A stretch of 64,000 nucleotides of DNA, taken from assembly GCA_937958675.1 (NCBI GenBank), contig CALGND010000071.1, forward strand, positions 1 to 64,000, in the 5' to 3' direction. Below, piece after piece: positions 34,807 through 44,588 of the stretch (positions within the stretch are counted from its first letter, which is position 1; each line of letters starts with the position of its first letter). Source of the stretch: an uncultured Granulosicoccaceae bacterium. Its GTDB lineage: Bacteria; Pseudomonadota; Gammaproteobacteria; Granulosicoccales; Granulosicoccaceae. The notes beneath the pieces were generated by a model, which saw only the letters and a program-made list of their open reading frames with translations, did not search any database and was not told the DNA's origin. The position numbers and the translations under genes are program-made.

Positions 34807-35466
34807 TTATCTTGATTTTGTGTCTATCTGTCGGTCTATTTTTCTTTTAGCAATGAGTAATGCTGCAAGTATAAAAAAGGCACCTGGAGGCAGTAAAGCG
34901 ATTAGCACGCCATTTTCTGCATTGAATACTTTGATTCCTGCTTGTTGTGCACTATTACCAAGCAAGTGTTCGGCCCCCACAAATAGGCTGCCTAAGCCAA
35001 TTAGTTCACGCGCCATTCCGAGTAGCAGTAGAACGAGAAGAAACCCTAAGCCCATTGCGAGGGCATCCACTATAGCGGCTTTTACGGGTTGCCGTGATGC
35101 AAATGCTTCGGCCCTTCCCATTATCAAACAGTTGGTTACTATTAGCGGTAAAAATATACCAAGTGAGCGATGTAGTTGCGGCAACCAAGCCTGAGTCAGT
35201 AGTTCGATACAAGTCACCACCGACGCTATCACTAATACATACAAAGGAATGCGTATCGATGGCAACAAGTAGTGTCGAAATACTGAAACCATTGTGTTGG
35301 AGATAACTAAGGTAATCAGTGTCGCAATTCCCAAGCCCAGTGCGTTGATTGCTGTGTTGCTTACAGCAAGCAAAGGACAAAGGCCAAGTAGCTTTACCAG
35401 AGCTGGGTTGTCGGCCCAAAGCCCGGCGAGTAATAGCTCGCGCTTAGAGGGGGTGCTGGGTGTCAT
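34807..35466 (-). CDS. rnfE: Rnf electron transport complex subunit E
   Basis: 219 residues from the ATG at 35466, which overlaps the rnfG stop (ATGA); a longer in-frame start inside rnfG is less likely. An integral membrane protein with about six helices and the RnfE/NqrD pattern LLAGLWADNPALVKLLGLCPLLAVSNTAINALGLG, and GMARELIGLGSLF. Together with RnfA it forms the inner-membrane pair that binds an in-plane Fe-S cluster through conserved Cys residues (LGLCPLLA here). The Rnf complex couples electron transfer between ferredoxin and NAD to ion flow, or reduces SoxR. Last rnf gene of the block. Confidence 0.95.
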   Translation of the reverse strand: MTPSTPSKRELLLAGLWADNPALVKLLGLCPLLAVSNTAINALGLGIATLITLVISNTMVSVFRHYLLPSIRIPLYVLVIASVVTCIELLTQAWLPQLHRSLGIFLPLIVTNCLIMGRAEAFASRQPVKAAIVDALAMGLGFLLVLLLLGMARELIGLGSLFVGAEHLLGNSAQQAGIKVFNAENGVLIALLPPGAFFILAALLIAKRKIDRQIDTKSR

Positions 35467-36074
35467 TGCAGCGATTTGAAGTTGCGTGAGTACCAAGAGA
35501 TAGTATCAGAGACAGCGTTGATCACGGCTCGTGGTGTTATGGTTGCCCCTGTTATTTGGTCAAAGTCACCACCATCTCTTTTTACTGACCAAGATGAAGG
35601 TGGCATTGAGGCAGTTTGTAGGTCATTAAGCTGCTTAAGCCAATCACTGCGACCTTGTTCAATTTTATCGCCTAGGCCTGGGGTTTCAGTGTGCGCAATG
35701 AGTGCAACGCCGTGTAGATGTAGACTTTGGGATAGTGCTACTAGCAGCTCTATGTCTCCGCTATAACCTTGCGATGTGGTGACATGCAACACAGCGCCAT
35801 GCACCGTACTGGCCGTTTTGTATAGATACGCCCGGTTAACTCTAATGCCAGCGGAAACTGGCTTATTCAGCAAGATGCTATCGATAGCTGGATTGTTGTC
35901 ATAGGCGTTTTTCGGTAGTAGCGCTGACAACTGATTCATTAAAATAGCTTGACTGCTTTGTTCTCGCTGTTGTTTGGTTACAACAAATACCAATGTGGTC
36001 AGTAATACCGCTGTTGCAACGCTTAGACTCAGCCGCAAACCGCTTCGGTGTAGCGTGGCGTTATCTTTGGGCAT
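35463..36074 (-). CDS. rnfG: Rnf electron transport complex subunit G
   Basis: 203 residues. One N-terminal transmembrane helix (LSVATAVLLTTLVFVV) and a periplasmic FMN-binding domain. The covalent-flavin motif is ITGATITPRAV, in which the Thr after GA corresponds to the flavinylated residue. GVALIAHTETPGLGDKIEQ is a family signature. It overlaps rnfD by 14 bp upstream and rnfE by 4 bp downstream. Flavinylation would need an ApbE-type transferase, which is not in this window. Confidence 0.94.
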   Translation of the reverse strand: MPKDNATLHRSGLRLSLSVATAVLLTTLVFVVTKQQREQSSQAILMNQLSALLPKNAYDNNPAIDSILLNKPVSAGIRVNRAYLYKTASTVHGAVLHVTTSQGYSGDIELLVALSQSLHLHGVALIAHTETPGLGDKIEQGRSDWLKQLNDLQTASMPPSSWSVKRDGGDFDQITGATITPRAVINAVSDTISWYSRNFKSLQ

Positions 36075-37053
36075 AGCGATTTAAAATTAGGTCTATCAGT
36101 GGCGCGCACATGTTCATTAGCAGTACTGCAAATGCAAACCCTTCGGGATAGCCACCCCATTCTCGAATAACAAAGGTCAAACTCCCAATGCCAATTCCGT
36201 AAATAACACGTGCAACGTTGCTTGTTGCAGCGGTAACGGGGTCAGTTGCAATAAAAAATGCGCCAAGCATGGTAGCGCCAGATGCTATCGCTAAGGTTGC
36301 ACCGATTTGTGGTTGCGCTGATGTTAGTGATAACAAGCCGTGTAACACAAACAAAGTGGCAATAACAGATAGTGGGATATGCCAACTAATAACACGCTTA
36401 TAGAGTAGCCATAGGCCGCCCACTAAAAACCCTAAATTAATGACTGGCCAAGGGCCATTTATTACATATTGATTTAGTGTTACTTGAGTCATTGGAGCGA
36501 CCTGGTCAGCTGCGAATTGGCTTGCTAGGCGGATCGATTCCAGCGGAGTGGCCTGTGTTATAGAATCCCATTGGCTGTTTACTGATAGAGGCCACTTTGC
36601 CTGTATTAGTTCACCCATGCTTAGGCTTTGTTGCTGGCTATCGATCCAGATGGTCATGGTTTGTGGGAACGATACCATCAGGAATGCAAACCCAACCATG
36701 GCCGGATTAAAAAGATTTTGCCCCAAGCCACCATACAGTTGTTTGCCCAGCACAACCATTGCCACGGTGCCCAAGCCAAGTTGCCAGAAGGGAAGTTGCG
36801 GCGGTACAGCAAGCGCAAGCAGAGTGGCAGCTAGGATGATGCTGCCATCACTTAAAGCCGATAACGCAGAGCGGTTTCTTAGCCACATGCAAACTGCTTC
36901 TGCGGCTATAGCGATCAATACACAAAACACTATATTGATAATCACTATTGGGCTGATCAGCCATGCGTAGGTTGCGGTACCTGGTATCAAGGCCAGCAGG
37001 ACTAGGAGCATCACGCTGGTGACCGAGTTGCTAGAGCGCAGTTCTATGCTCAT
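36061..37053 (-). CDS. rnfD: Rnf electron transport complex subunit D
   Basis: 330 residues, about nine to ten helices. QNLFNPAMVGFAFLMVSFP and SGATMLGAFFIATDPVTAAT are RnfD/NqrB hallmarks; the Thr of SGAT is the expected covalent FMN site. GIGSLTFVIREWGGYPEGFAFAVLLMN closes the protein. RnfD is the main inner-membrane ion-channel subunit of the complex. Its ATG overlaps the rnfC stop by 4 bp. Confidence 0.95.
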   Translation of the reverse strand: MSIELRSSNSVTSVMLLVLLALIPGTATYAWLISPIVIINIVFCVLIAIAAEAVCMWLRNRSALSALSDGSIILAATLLALAVPPQLPFWQLGLGTVAMVVLGKQLYGGLGQNLFNPAMVGFAFLMVSFPQTMTIWIDSQQQSLSMGELIQAKWPLSVNSQWDSITQATPLESIRLASQFAADQVAPMTQVTLNQYVINGPWPVINLGFLVGGLWLLYKRVISWHIPLSVIATLFVLHGLLSLTSAQPQIGATLAIASGATMLGAFFIATDPVTAATSNVARVIYGIGIGSLTFVIREWGGYPEGFAFAVLLMNMCAPLIDLILNRYAQR

Positions 37054-38528
37054 GAAGTTTTGTCGCTTGGTTTGATCAAACCGGCTTTAGCGCGAGCGAG
37101 AGCTGCAGCAATGTCCATTGCTGCAGGGGTAGGCGCGATAGCCACTTTACGCTTTTTTTCAAGCAGCTCTTGTTCGCGTTCCCTTGCTTTGCGCACCAGT
37201 CGCGTCTCTCTGGCTGCATATCGAGCCTCAGCTAATTGTGCGTCAACTTGTAACTGAGATTGTTTCTGTAGTATTTGTTTGCTCTGTTTAAAATAATCAG
37301 TTAATTGGATTGCGGAAGGGCAGACGAGATCACAGCAACGGCATTCGATGCAATTGAGGAGTTGGTACTCGTTTAGCTTATCGACGTTAGACTGGTATCT
37401 AAACAGCTGTTGCGGCAATAGCGACTCTGGGCAAACGTCGGCGCAGTTGCCGCAACGAATACACGCTTGCTCATCAGCTGTTTGGTTGGTGCGTTCGATA
37501 ATAATGGCATTGCAATTTGGATCGACGGCGGTGTTTGCTAAATCGATAACGCTTGCGTTGGATTCCCTGCCGCTTAGGGGGCCACCAATTTTGATCGTCA
37601 TTTTGCCAGTAGGTGGGTTTGCAGTTGAGCTGCCTGGCAAGTTATTAGTATGTTGGAGTAAATGCGTTAACGGTGTGCCAAACAGAGCTGATACATTGCA
37701 CGGTTGGTTTGTGGCGTTGCCTGCAATAGTCACCACACGGCCAAAGATGGGTTGATTTGCCACCGCATGATGCACGCTATAGGCTGTTGCAACATTAAAA
37801 CACAGCATGTCGTGATCTGCCGGGCGTTGGCTTTTCGTTAGTTGAGCACCACTTAGTTGTCGTAGTAATACGGTCTCCGCGCCACCGGGGTAACGCGTTG
37901 GTATCACTCGGAGTTGCAACTTAGGGTTTGCGCTATCAACAAGTGCTTGTTTGATTGTATTAATAGCAGCTATCTTGGTGTCTTCGATCGCAATGATGCA
38001 TTGCAGGCAACAGGTGATTTGCATTAACGTATTAATGCCTGATATCACCTGTGGAGCATGCTCAAGCATCAAGGCTTCGTCGCAGGCAATCATGGGTTCG
38101 CACTCGGCTGCGTTGATAACCAATGTCACTAATTCAGCGCACTGTTGGCTCTGTAATTTTTTCAGTGTCGAAAACCCCGCGCCACCTAAACCGGTTAACC
38201 CTGCCGCTTCAATGGCTGCAATGGGGTTTTCTGCGTTAGTGATTGCAGGTGTATATTTACTTTCGCCATCGGGTATTAACGTGATGGTTGAATGGCTGCG
38301 GTGTGTTTGAATATCGCTTATGTGGCCTGATGTGCTGGCTATCGTGTTTGCTGCGATGTTCTGGCCAGCCAAGACGGTATCGCCAATGTTGACTAAGGGT
38401 TTATTGGTATTGAACACAAGTTCTGAGGGCAGCGGCACCACTGTTATTGGCTTGCTCAATCCCTGTTTGTTGGGCGCTAGAGCGATACCTCCGCGAAACG
38501 CGGACATAATGGAGGTTGAATTGGTCAA
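37050..38528 (-). CDS. rnfC: Rnf electron transport complex subunit C
   Basis: 492 residues. N-terminal barrel-sandwich region, then the FMN/NADH-binding GLTGLGGAGFSTLKKL, a SLBB-like segment, and two 4Fe-4S motifs: CIRCGNCADVCPESLLP and CIECRCCDLVCPSA. A helical, Arg/Lys/Glu/Ala-rich C-terminal tail is short compared with E. coli RsxC. This is the cytoplasmic NADH-interacting subunit. It is separated from rnfB by ~980 bp containing a gene in the opposite direction, so it needs its own promoter in the 181 bp before 38709, or readthrough. Confidence 0.95.
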   Translation of the reverse strand: MTNSTSIMSAFRGGIALAPNKQGLSKPITVVPLPSELVFNTNKPLVNIGDTVLAGQNIAANTIASTSGHISDIQTHRSHSTITLIPDGESKYTPAITNAENPIAAIEAAGLTGLGGAGFSTLKKLQSQQCAELVTLVINAAECEPMIACDEALMLEHAPQVISGINTLMQITCCLQCIIAIEDTKIAAINTIKQALVDSANPKLQLRVIPTRYPGGAETVLLRQLSGAQLTKSQRPADHDMLCFNVATAYSVHHAVANQPIFGRVVTIAGNATNQPCNVSALFGTPLTHLLQHTNNLPGSSTANPPTGKMTIKIGGPLSGRESNASVIDLANTAVDPNCNAIIIERTNQTADEQACIRCGNCADVCPESLLPQQLFRYQSNVDKLNEYQLLNCIECRCCDLVCPSAIQLTDYFKQSKQILQKQSQLQVDAQLAEARYAARETRLVRKAREREQELLEKKRKVAIAPTPAAMDIAAALARAKAGLIKPSDKTS

Positions 38529-38709
38529 GTACTGAGCCAGTGAATAGTGCTGGGGTCAGTTTATCACGGCCTCAAAGCTGATTTATGTTGATTAAAAGCG
38601 GGTTTGCAGTGCTGAGCAATTGTGCCAGAATGAACCGTAGTGGTGGCGCTATCACTTACGCCGCTGCGCGCGCTACTATTCATGCGACAACAAGCACAGG
38701 ACAAACCGA

Positions 38710-39480
38710 ATGAAGCATCCAAAAAATCCGTTCACACACGCTATCCGTAATGGCGAAAAACAGATTGGATTGTGGGTGAGCCTGGCAAATCCTATTTCAG
38801 CCGATATCGTGGCCAGCAGTGGATACGATTGGGTTTTGATTGATATGGAGCATTCGCCTAATGAGGTACCTACCGTTCTTTCGCAGCTTAATGTTTTTGA
38901 AAATAGCGATGCGACTGCGATAGTGAGGCCAGCCTGGAATGACACGGTCATGGTAAAGCGCTTGCTTGACATAGGGTCGCCTGGTTTGTTGTTTCCGATG
39001 GTGCAGTCGGTAGAAGAAGCAGAGGCCGCGGTACGGGCGACTCGTTATCCACCACGTGGTGTAAGAGGTGTTGCAGGTGCTACGCGCGCAACTCGCTACG
39101 GTAGATGCAAAGACTATTTTGAGCGAGTGGAAGAAGAAACCACCATCATTGTTCAGTTGGAATCCAAGCAAGCACTCGATCAAGCTGAAGCGATTGCAGC
39201 GGTTGACGGTGTGAATGGCGTATTTTTTGGCCCAGCAGATATATCAGCAGATTTTGGCCTGTTGGGAACGACTATGAGCAATGAAGTATGGGACTATATT
39301 CTTCCAATAGCGGACAAGCTTGCAAAAAGCGGCGTGCCTTGCGGTACGTTAGTGCTGGATGCCGCAAAGGCTGCAGAGCTACTTAATGGCAGTTTTACGT
39401 TTGTTGCTTGTGGTCTTGATTCCATTCTGCTTGCCAAGGGTGCTGATCAACTGTTGGCTGATGTTAAATCTCAACTGTAG
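38710..39480 (+). CDS. HpcH/HpaI family aldolase
   Basis: 256 residues, soluble TIM barrel. LIDMEHSPNEVPTVLSQL carries the metal/base region, SPGLLFPMVQSVEEAEAAVRA and YPPRGVRGVAGATRATRYG the phosphate/carboxylate-binding Arg, IIVQLESKQALDQ the Glu ligand, and VNGVFFGPADISADFG the Asp ligand. This fits class II pyruvate aldolases such as 4-hydroxy-2-oxoheptanedioate aldolase and 2-dehydro-3-deoxyglucarate aldolase; the specific aldehyde partner is unknown. It is inserted, in reverse orientation, between rnfB and rnfC, which are normally contiguous. GC-rich half-palindrome follows the stop (39490-39499). Confidence 0.9.
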   Translation: MKHPKNPFTHAIRNGEKQIGLWVSLANPISADIVASSGYDWVLIDMEHSPNEVPTVLSQLNVFENSDATAIVRPAWNDTVMVKRLLDIGSPGLLFPMVQSVEEAEAAVRATRYPPRGVRGVAGATRATRYGRCKDYFERVEEETTIIVQLESKQALDQAEAIAAVDGVNGVFFGPADISADFGLLGTTMSNEVWDYILPIADKLAKSGVPCGTLVLDAAKAAELLNGSFTFVACGLDSILLAKGADQLLADVKSQL

Positions 39481-39511
39481 CTCGCCTGCGCGGGGATGAT
39501 AGAGGCAACCA

Positions 39512-40024
39512 CTACTGTTTTATTCGTAGCTCGATGCAATCGACGGGGCAAGGTGGTAAGCAGAGTTCGCATCCAGTGCATTCACTGGCAATGACTGTGT
39601 GCATAAATCGATTAGCGCCCACGATCGCATCGACTGGGCAAGCTTGGATACAAAGTACGCAGCCGATGCAGTTTTCTTCTTGAATATAGGCCACTTGTGG
39701 AGCCTTGTGAGGCATTAGAGTGTTATCCAGCGGCGTTGCCTCTACGCCTAGCAACTGCGCCAAATCCTTAATAGTTGCATCCCCGCCGGGTGGGCATTGA
39801 TTGATCGCTTGTTGCTTGTTGATAATCGCTTCCGCGTATGGTCGACAACCTGGGAAGCCGCATTGTGCACATTGGGTTTGAGGTAATAAATCGTTAACGC
39901 TTTCGATTAGCTCCTCAATTTTGTTGTCGCCTTGTTTGGAGGGTTTTGCTAACCATTGCAATGCTGCACCAACGCAATAAAACAGTATGACGATGGCAAT
40001 AAAGCTTGATAGCAATAACAACAT
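39512..40024 (-). CDS. rnfB: Rnf electron transport complex subunit B
   Basis: 170 residues. One N-terminal membrane helix, then the Fe-S domain with C-x2-C-x4-C ([18 protein letters not shown]) and NQCPPGG, then two 4Fe-4S ferredoxin motifs: [16 protein letters not shown] and [16 protein letters not shown]. It passes electrons into or out of the membrane part. All cluster Cys are present. Its ATG overlaps the rnfA stop by one base. It is the last gene of the rnfAB half of the split operon. Confidence 0.96.
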   Translation of the reverse strand: MLLLLSSFIAIVILFYCVGAALQWLAKPSKQGDNKIEELIESVNDLLPQTQCAQCGFPGCRPYAEAIINKQQAINQCPPGGDATIKDLAQLLGVEATPLDNTLMPHKAPQVAYIQEENCIGCVLCIQACPVDAIVGANRFMHTVIASECTGCELCLPPCPVDCIELRIKQ

Positions 40025-40608
40025 TAGATGCTGCGATCAAGGCCAGCAAAGCCCATAAACGCTAATGACATAATACCTGCGGTAATGAGTGCAATAGGCA
40101 CGCCGCTAACAGATTGGGGAACATCAGCCGTTTCTAGACGCACTCGTAAGCTTGCAAATATGATTAGTACAAAAACAAAACCTGCGGCTGCGCTGATACC
40201 ATACACAATGGCTTCGAGTAAAGTATCGAACTGTCGCGAACTGAGTAACGCCATACCCAGCACAGCACAGTTGGTGGTGATCAACGGTAAATAAATACCC
40301 AGCATTTGGTGCAACAACGGGCTGCGTTTACGGATCACCACTTCAGTAAACTGCACCACCGTTGCGATAATCAGAATAAAGCTAATGGTGCGAAGAAACT
40401 CAAGATCAAATGGTTGTAGCAACCAATGATCAATCAAAAAACTTAAGGTTGAGGCAAGCGTTAATACAAAAGTAGTGGCGACGCCCATACCGATTGCACT
40501 GCTTAGCTGTCTTGACACACCCATAAATGGGCATAAGCCTAAAAACTGCACCAGTACAAAGTTATTCACCAGGGCTGCCCCCAGTACGATCAGTATGAGT
40601 TCGCTCAC
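40024..40608 (-). CDS. rnfA: Rnf electron transport complex subunit A
   Basis: 194 residues, six helices. [29 protein letters not shown] and [13 protein letters not shown] are conserved RnfA/NqrE stretches; the two Cys (LGLCPF and TTNCAV) ligate the in-membrane Fe-S cluster shared with RnfE. Length matches E. coli RsxA (193). It begins 28 bp after the metG stop on the same strand, so it is probably expressed with metG, a neighbour order also known in Pseudomonas. Confidence 0.97.
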   Translation of the reverse strand: MSELILIVLGAALVNNFVLVQFLGLCPFMGVSRQLSSAIGMGVATTFVLTLASTLSFLIDHWLLQPFDLEFLRTISFILIIATVVQFTEVVIRKRSPLLHQMLGIYLPLITTNCAVLGMALLSSRQFDTLLEAIVYGISAAAGFVFVLIIFASLRVRLETADVPQSVSGVPIALITAGIMSLAFMGFAGLDRSI

Positions 40609-40636
40609 TTCGCTTTCATGTCGCCTTCATGGCTAT

Positions 40637-42661
40637 TTACTTGACCCGCATGCCAGGTTCAGCGCCATCATCGGGTGTTAGCAAGAATAAGTTGTCGCCA
40701 CCAGGGCCGGCTGCCAGCACCATGCCCGAGGACAAACCAAATCGCATTTTGCGTGGCTTAAGATTTGCCACCATGACCGTTTTACGGCCGACCAGTTCTT
40801 CTGGTTTGTACGCCGCCTTGATGCCGGCAAACACGGTGCGTTGTTCCAAGCCGATATCAAGTGTCAGTTCAACAAGTTTGTCCGCGCCTTCAACTGCTGT
40901 AGCGTCCACAATAGTGGCGATACGTAAATCCAGTTTTTCAATCACACTGATATCGATCTCATCCTTGATAGGCTCGACATCTGGATTGCTGCCCGTTATG
41001 GCGCTAGCTTCGGTAGCTGCAAGCTCCTTGGTTTCTTCGATAATTTTTTCAATCATTGCAGGCTCGATTCGCGTCATCATCGGTTTAAATTTTTCGATAC
41101 CATGCGCAGTTAGTGGTTCGTCGATCGCCTCTAGGGACAGCGTTGTATTTAGAAAGCTTTCGGTTTTCGAGGCCAGCTCTGGCAGCACTGGCGCAAGGTA
41201 AGTCATGATTACGCGAAAGTAGTTAAGCCCCACAGTACAAATTGCCTGCACTTCATCACGACCCCCTTCGGCCTTTATCTTCACCCAAGGTTCTGCATCG
41301 TTAATATAGGTATTAGCGTGCTCGGCCAATAGCATGATTTCGCGCATGGCTTTACCGTATTCGCGGGTTTCGTAGTGTTCCGAGATAATGCTGCGAGCAG
41401 AGATAAAGTTATCGTAGTCCTTGCGTAAGTTTTCTGGGTAGGTGGCGCTAAGTTGCCCGTCAAACTGTTTGCTAATAAATCCTGCGCATCGGCTAGCAAT
41501 GTTGACAACTTTGCCAACTAAATCAGCGTTAACACGGGTAACGAAATCTTCAAGGTTTAGATTCATATCTACCACGCCACTTGTAAGCTTTGCAGCAAAG
41601 TAGTAACGCAGATACTCGGGTGGTAGATGCTTTAAATAGGTTTCCACTGTTACTGCCGTGCCGCGTGACTTCGACATCTTTGCGCCATCGACCATTAAGA
41701 AACCATGGCAAAAAATACCGGTAGGTTTTCGAAAGCCAGCACCTTCGAGCATTGCAGGCCAAAACAGGCAATGAAAATTAGTGATGTCTTTGCCAATGAA
41801 GTGATAGACCTCAACTTCAGAGCCTGGCTTCCAAGTTTTCATGAAGTCTTCACCTGTACGCTCTGCCAAATGTTTGTGGCTGGAGATATAAGCGATGGGC
41901 GCATCTAACCAAACATAAAAATACTTGCCGGGCGCATCGGGTATTTCGAAGCCCCAATAAGGCGCGTTGCGTGAGATATCCCAATCTTGCAGCCCGTCAT
42001 CTAGCCACTCTTTTAATTTATTGGCGACTTCATCTTGCACTGCATCGCTTCGCGTAAACTCCACAAGCATGTCTTTAAAGGTAGATAAGGCAAAGAAGTG
42101 CTGCTCTGAGTCACGAATTTCAGGGACAGTGCCAGTGACCTGAGACACCGGCGATTTAAGCTCAGTGGCGTCGTAGGTGGCGCTGCACTTTTCGCAGTTA
42201 TCGCCGTATTGGTCAGGCTCGCCACAATTTGGGCAGATACCCTTAACAAACCGATCCGACAAAAACATGTTTGCCTTGGCATCATATAACTGCTTGATTG
42301 TTCGTTTCACAATCAGCCCAGCATCACGCAGCCGCGTATAGATCAGCTCGGCCATTTCGCGATTTTCCTCAGAATGCGTGGTGTGGAAATTATCCGGGGA
42401 TAGCAAAAATCCCGCGATATCGCGCTCATGCTCTAATTTCATCCGGTCGATTAGCTCGAGTGGCGTAATGCCCTCGGCTTCAGCGCGCAGCATGATTGGG
42501 GTGCCATGAGCATCATCAGCCCATACCCAGCGGCATTTATTGCCGGACAGGCGCTGATAACGCACCCAAATATCGGTTTGGACGTATTCAAGCAGGTGGC
42601 CCAAATGCAATGGCCCATTGGCGTAGGGCAGCGCGCTAGTGACCAGAATTTCTCGGTTCAT
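40637..42661 (-). CDS. metG: methionyl-tRNA synthetase
   Basis: 674 residues. Class I synthetase with HIGH region ALPYANGPLHLGHLLEY, zinc knuckles CPNCGEPDQYGDNCEKC, KMSKS site GAKMSKSRGT, and a C-terminal EMAPII/Trbp111-like tRNA-binding domain (~570-674: LDLRIATIVDAT, VFAGIKAAYKPEELVGR, ANLKPRKMRFGLSSGMVLAA). Length and layout match E. coli MetG. Cytoplasmic; charges initiator and elongator tRNA-Met. It is divergent from apbC across 136 bp, a conserved arrangement, and leads into rnfA. Confidence 0.98.
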   Translation of the reverse strand: MNREILVTSALPYANGPLHLGHLLEYVQTDIWVRYQRLSGNKCRWVWADDAHGTPIMLRAEAEGITPLELIDRMKLEHERDIAGFLLSPDNFHTTHSEENREMAELIYTRLRDAGLIVKRTIKQLYDAKANMFLSDRFVKGICPNCGEPDQYGDNCEKCSATYDATELKSPVSQVTGTVPEIRDSEQHFFALSTFKDMLVEFTRSDAVQDEVANKLKEWLDDGLQDWDISRNAPYWGFEIPDAPGKYFYVWLDAPIAYISSHKHLAERTGEDFMKTWKPGSEVEVYHFIGKDITNFHCLFWPAMLEGAGFRKPTGIFCHGFLMVDGAKMSKSRGTAVTVETYLKHLPPEYLRYYFAAKLTSGVVDMNLNLEDFVTRVNADLVGKVVNIASRCAGFISKQFDGQLSATYPENLRKDYDNFISARSIISEHYETREYGKAMREIMLLAEHANTYINDAEPWVKIKAEGGRDEVQAICTVGLNYFRVIMTYLAPVLPELASKTESFLNTTLSLEAIDEPLTAHGIEKFKPMMTRIEPAMIEKIIEETKELAATEASAITGSNPDVEPIKDEIDISVIEKLDLRIATIVDATAVEGADKLVELTLDIGLEQRTVFAGIKAAYKPEELVGRKTVMVANLKPRKMRFGLSSGMVLAAGPGGDNLFLLTPDDGAEPGMRVK

Positions 42662-42745
42662 GGCAGGTGTAGGTGACTCCGTGACAATTGGTACGATCTT
42701 AGCCGGTTTAGCGCGGCGTGGGTGCGCGCTTAAGTGTATGATCGC

Positions 42746-42769
42746 CTGTTAGGTTTTATAGTCTAACAG
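42746..42769 (+). promoter_or_regulatory. inverted repeat around a TATAGT -10-like element upstream of apbC
   Basis: CTGTTAG (42746-42752) and CTAACAG (42763-42769) are perfect 7-bp inverted repeats with a 10-bp spacer. The spacer holds TATAGT (42757-42762), one base from the -10 consensus, about 35 bp before the apbC ATG. No good -35 is found 17 bp upstream. It could be an operator over a weak promoter, or a leader hairpin. Confidence 0.35.
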
Positions 42770-42797
42770 CCAACACACTTAGGAGCCACGCACCACG

Positions 42798-43889
42798 ATG
42801 TCCGAACTAACGCGCGAGATAATCCAAGCGGCGCTTGATCAACATATGGATCCTCACATGGATTCAACCCTCAGCGCCGCAAAGGCCATCGATGCCATTG
42901 ATATCAATGGTAATTCGGCGGCAATCAAAATCACTCTGCCTTATCCATGTGCTCGCTATAAAGATGAGTTGGCGCAGCAATTATCTGCTCTGATCACGAC
43001 TGCAGCGCCCGGGTCAGAGGCTACTTTCGACATCAGCCACAAGGTTATTCCACATTCAGTGCAACAAGGTGTGAAGCGTCTAGAAAACGTAAAGAATATT
43101 ATCGCCGTTGCTTCGGGCAAAGGTGGTGTGGGTAAATCGACCACATCGGTTAATTTGGCCTTGGCTCTAACAGCTGAAGGGGCTACCGTCGGGCTGCTCG
43201 ATGCGGATATCTACGGACCGAGCCAGCCACGCATGATGGGTTTGGCTGGTCAGCCCGAATCCGAAGATGGCAAAAGCTTAGAGCCGATGGAAAACTATGC
43301 TGTGCAATGTATGTCAATCGGTTTTTTGATCGACGAAGAAACTCCCATGATATGGCGCGGCCCCATGGTCACCCAGGCATTAGAGCAGCTCCTCAATGAC
43401 ACTCGCTGGCGCGATCTAGATTATTTAATTATTGATATGCCCCCAGGCACCGGGGACACGCAGCTCACGCTTGCTCAAAAAGTCCCCGTCAGTGGTGCAA
43501 TCATTGTCACCACGCCGCAAGACATCGCTCTGCTCGATGCGCGCAAAGGCTTAAAGATGTTTGAAAAGGTGGATATCCCTATTTTGGGTATCGTCGAAAA
43601 TATGTCCACTCATGTGTGCAGCTCGTGTGGTCATGTCGAGCCCATTTTTGGTGAGGGCGGTGGTCAGCAAATGGCGACGGAATCCGATGTCAGTTTGTTG
43701 GGCAAGTTACCTCTACAGCTCAACATTCGTGTGCAGGCCGATAGTGGCAAACCGACAGTAGTGGCTGAACCGGATAGCTCGGCCACTAGCATGTATCGCG
43801 AGATTGCTCGTAAAACAGCTGCTCGACTATCGACTAAAGCGAAAGATTACAGTAGCAAGTTTCCAAATATCGTGATTCAGAACACTTAG
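42798..43889 (+). CDS. apbC: Mrp/ApbC-type Fe-S cluster carrier ATPase
   Basis: 363 residues. An N-terminal MIP18/DUF59-like domain (~1-90) precedes a P-loop ATPase with the deviant Walker A VASGKGGVGKSTTSVNLALAL, LLDADIYGPSQPRMMG, DYLIIDMPPGTGDTQLTLAQ and IVENMSTHVCSSCGH, whose C-x-x-C binds the transferred Fe-S cluster. Cytoplasmic; delivers clusters to apo-proteins, plausibly including the Rnf subunits nearby (inference). It leads apbC-dcd-rppH on the plus strand, and the divergent position to metG is conserved in gammaproteobacteria. Confidence 0.96.
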   Translation: MSELTREIIQAALDQHMDPHMDSTLSAAKAIDAIDINGNSAAIKITLPYPCARYKDELAQQLSALITTAAPGSEATFDISHKVIPHSVQQGVKRLENVKNIIAVASGKGGVGKSTTSVNLALALTAEGATVGLLDADIYGPSQPRMMGLAGQPESEDGKSLEPMENYAVQCMSIGFLIDEETPMIWRGPMVTQALEQLLNDTRWRDLDYLIIDMPPGTGDTQLTLAQKVPVSGAIIVTTPQDIALLDARKGLKMFEKVDIPILGIVENMSTHVCSSCGHVEPIFGEGGGQQMATESDVSLLGKLPLQLNIRVQADSGKPTVVAEPDSSATSMYREIARKTAARLSTKAKDYSSKFPNIVIQNT

Positions 43890-43926
43890 CGCCCAAAGAC
43901 ACAACGAACACAACACGTAAAAATTC

Positions 43927-44496
43927 ATGAGTATCAAATCAGATAAGTGGATTCGGCGAATGGCCGAATCAATGAACATGATCGAACCATTTGAAGCCGG
44001 GCAAGTGCGCACTGATGCCAGCGATGAACGGATCGTCTCCTATGGCACTTCAAGCTATGGCTATGATGTTCGTTGTGCCGACGAATTTAAGATCTTCACC
44101 AATATCAATCATGCGGTAGTGGATCCAAAGGAGTTTGATTCGGGCAGTTTTGTCGATTTGAAATCCGACACCTGCATAATTCCACCCAATTCATTTGCAC
44201 TAGCTCGCACGGTTGAGTACTTTCGTATCCCGCGCAATGTGCTAACCATATGTTTAGGCAAGAGCACCTACGCGCGCTGCGGCATAATTGTTAACGTAAC
44301 CCCGTTGGAGCCGGAGTGGGAAGGGCATGTCACGCTCGAATTTTCAAATACCACGCCATTGCCAGCAAAGATATACGCCAATGAGGGTGTGGCGCAGATG
44401 TTATTTTTGGAAAGCGACGAAGTTTGTGAAACCTCCTACGCGGACAGAGGAGGCAAGTATCAGGGCCAACGGGGCGTTACTCTGCCCAAAACCTGA
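43927..44496 (+). CDS. dcd: dCTP deaminase
   Basis: 189 residues. [22 protein letters not shown] at the N-terminus, [15 protein letters not shown], the active-site [26 protein letters not shown] and [18 protein letters not shown] with the catalytic Glu match bacterial dCTP deaminase (E. coli 193). Converts dCTP to dUTP as the main source of dTMP. It follows apbC by 37 bp. Neighbourhood with apbC and metG is conserved in Pseudomonas. Confidence 0.97.
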   Translation: MSIKSDKWIRRMAESMNMIEPFEAGQVRTDASDERIVSYGTSSYGYDVRCADEFKIFTNINHAVVDPKEFDSGSFVDLKSDTCIIPPNSFALARTVEYFRIPRNVLTICLGKSTYARCGIIVNVTPLEPEWEGHVTLEFSNTTPLPAKIYANEGVAQMLFLESDEVCETSYADRGGKYQGQRGVTLPKT

Positions 44497-44588
44497 GCTC
44501 ATTTGCCAGTAATATATGTGAGTAGTATTTGCCAGTAGCGCCAATTTTTGAAAGAATCAAGGTAGTTAAATGTTTCCGGATAGATCCC

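Noticed and set aside
40629-41201. 190-codon plus-strand frame antisense to metG
   Set aside because: Low-complexity Ser/Thr-rich shadow of metG codons; no start signal and no domain.
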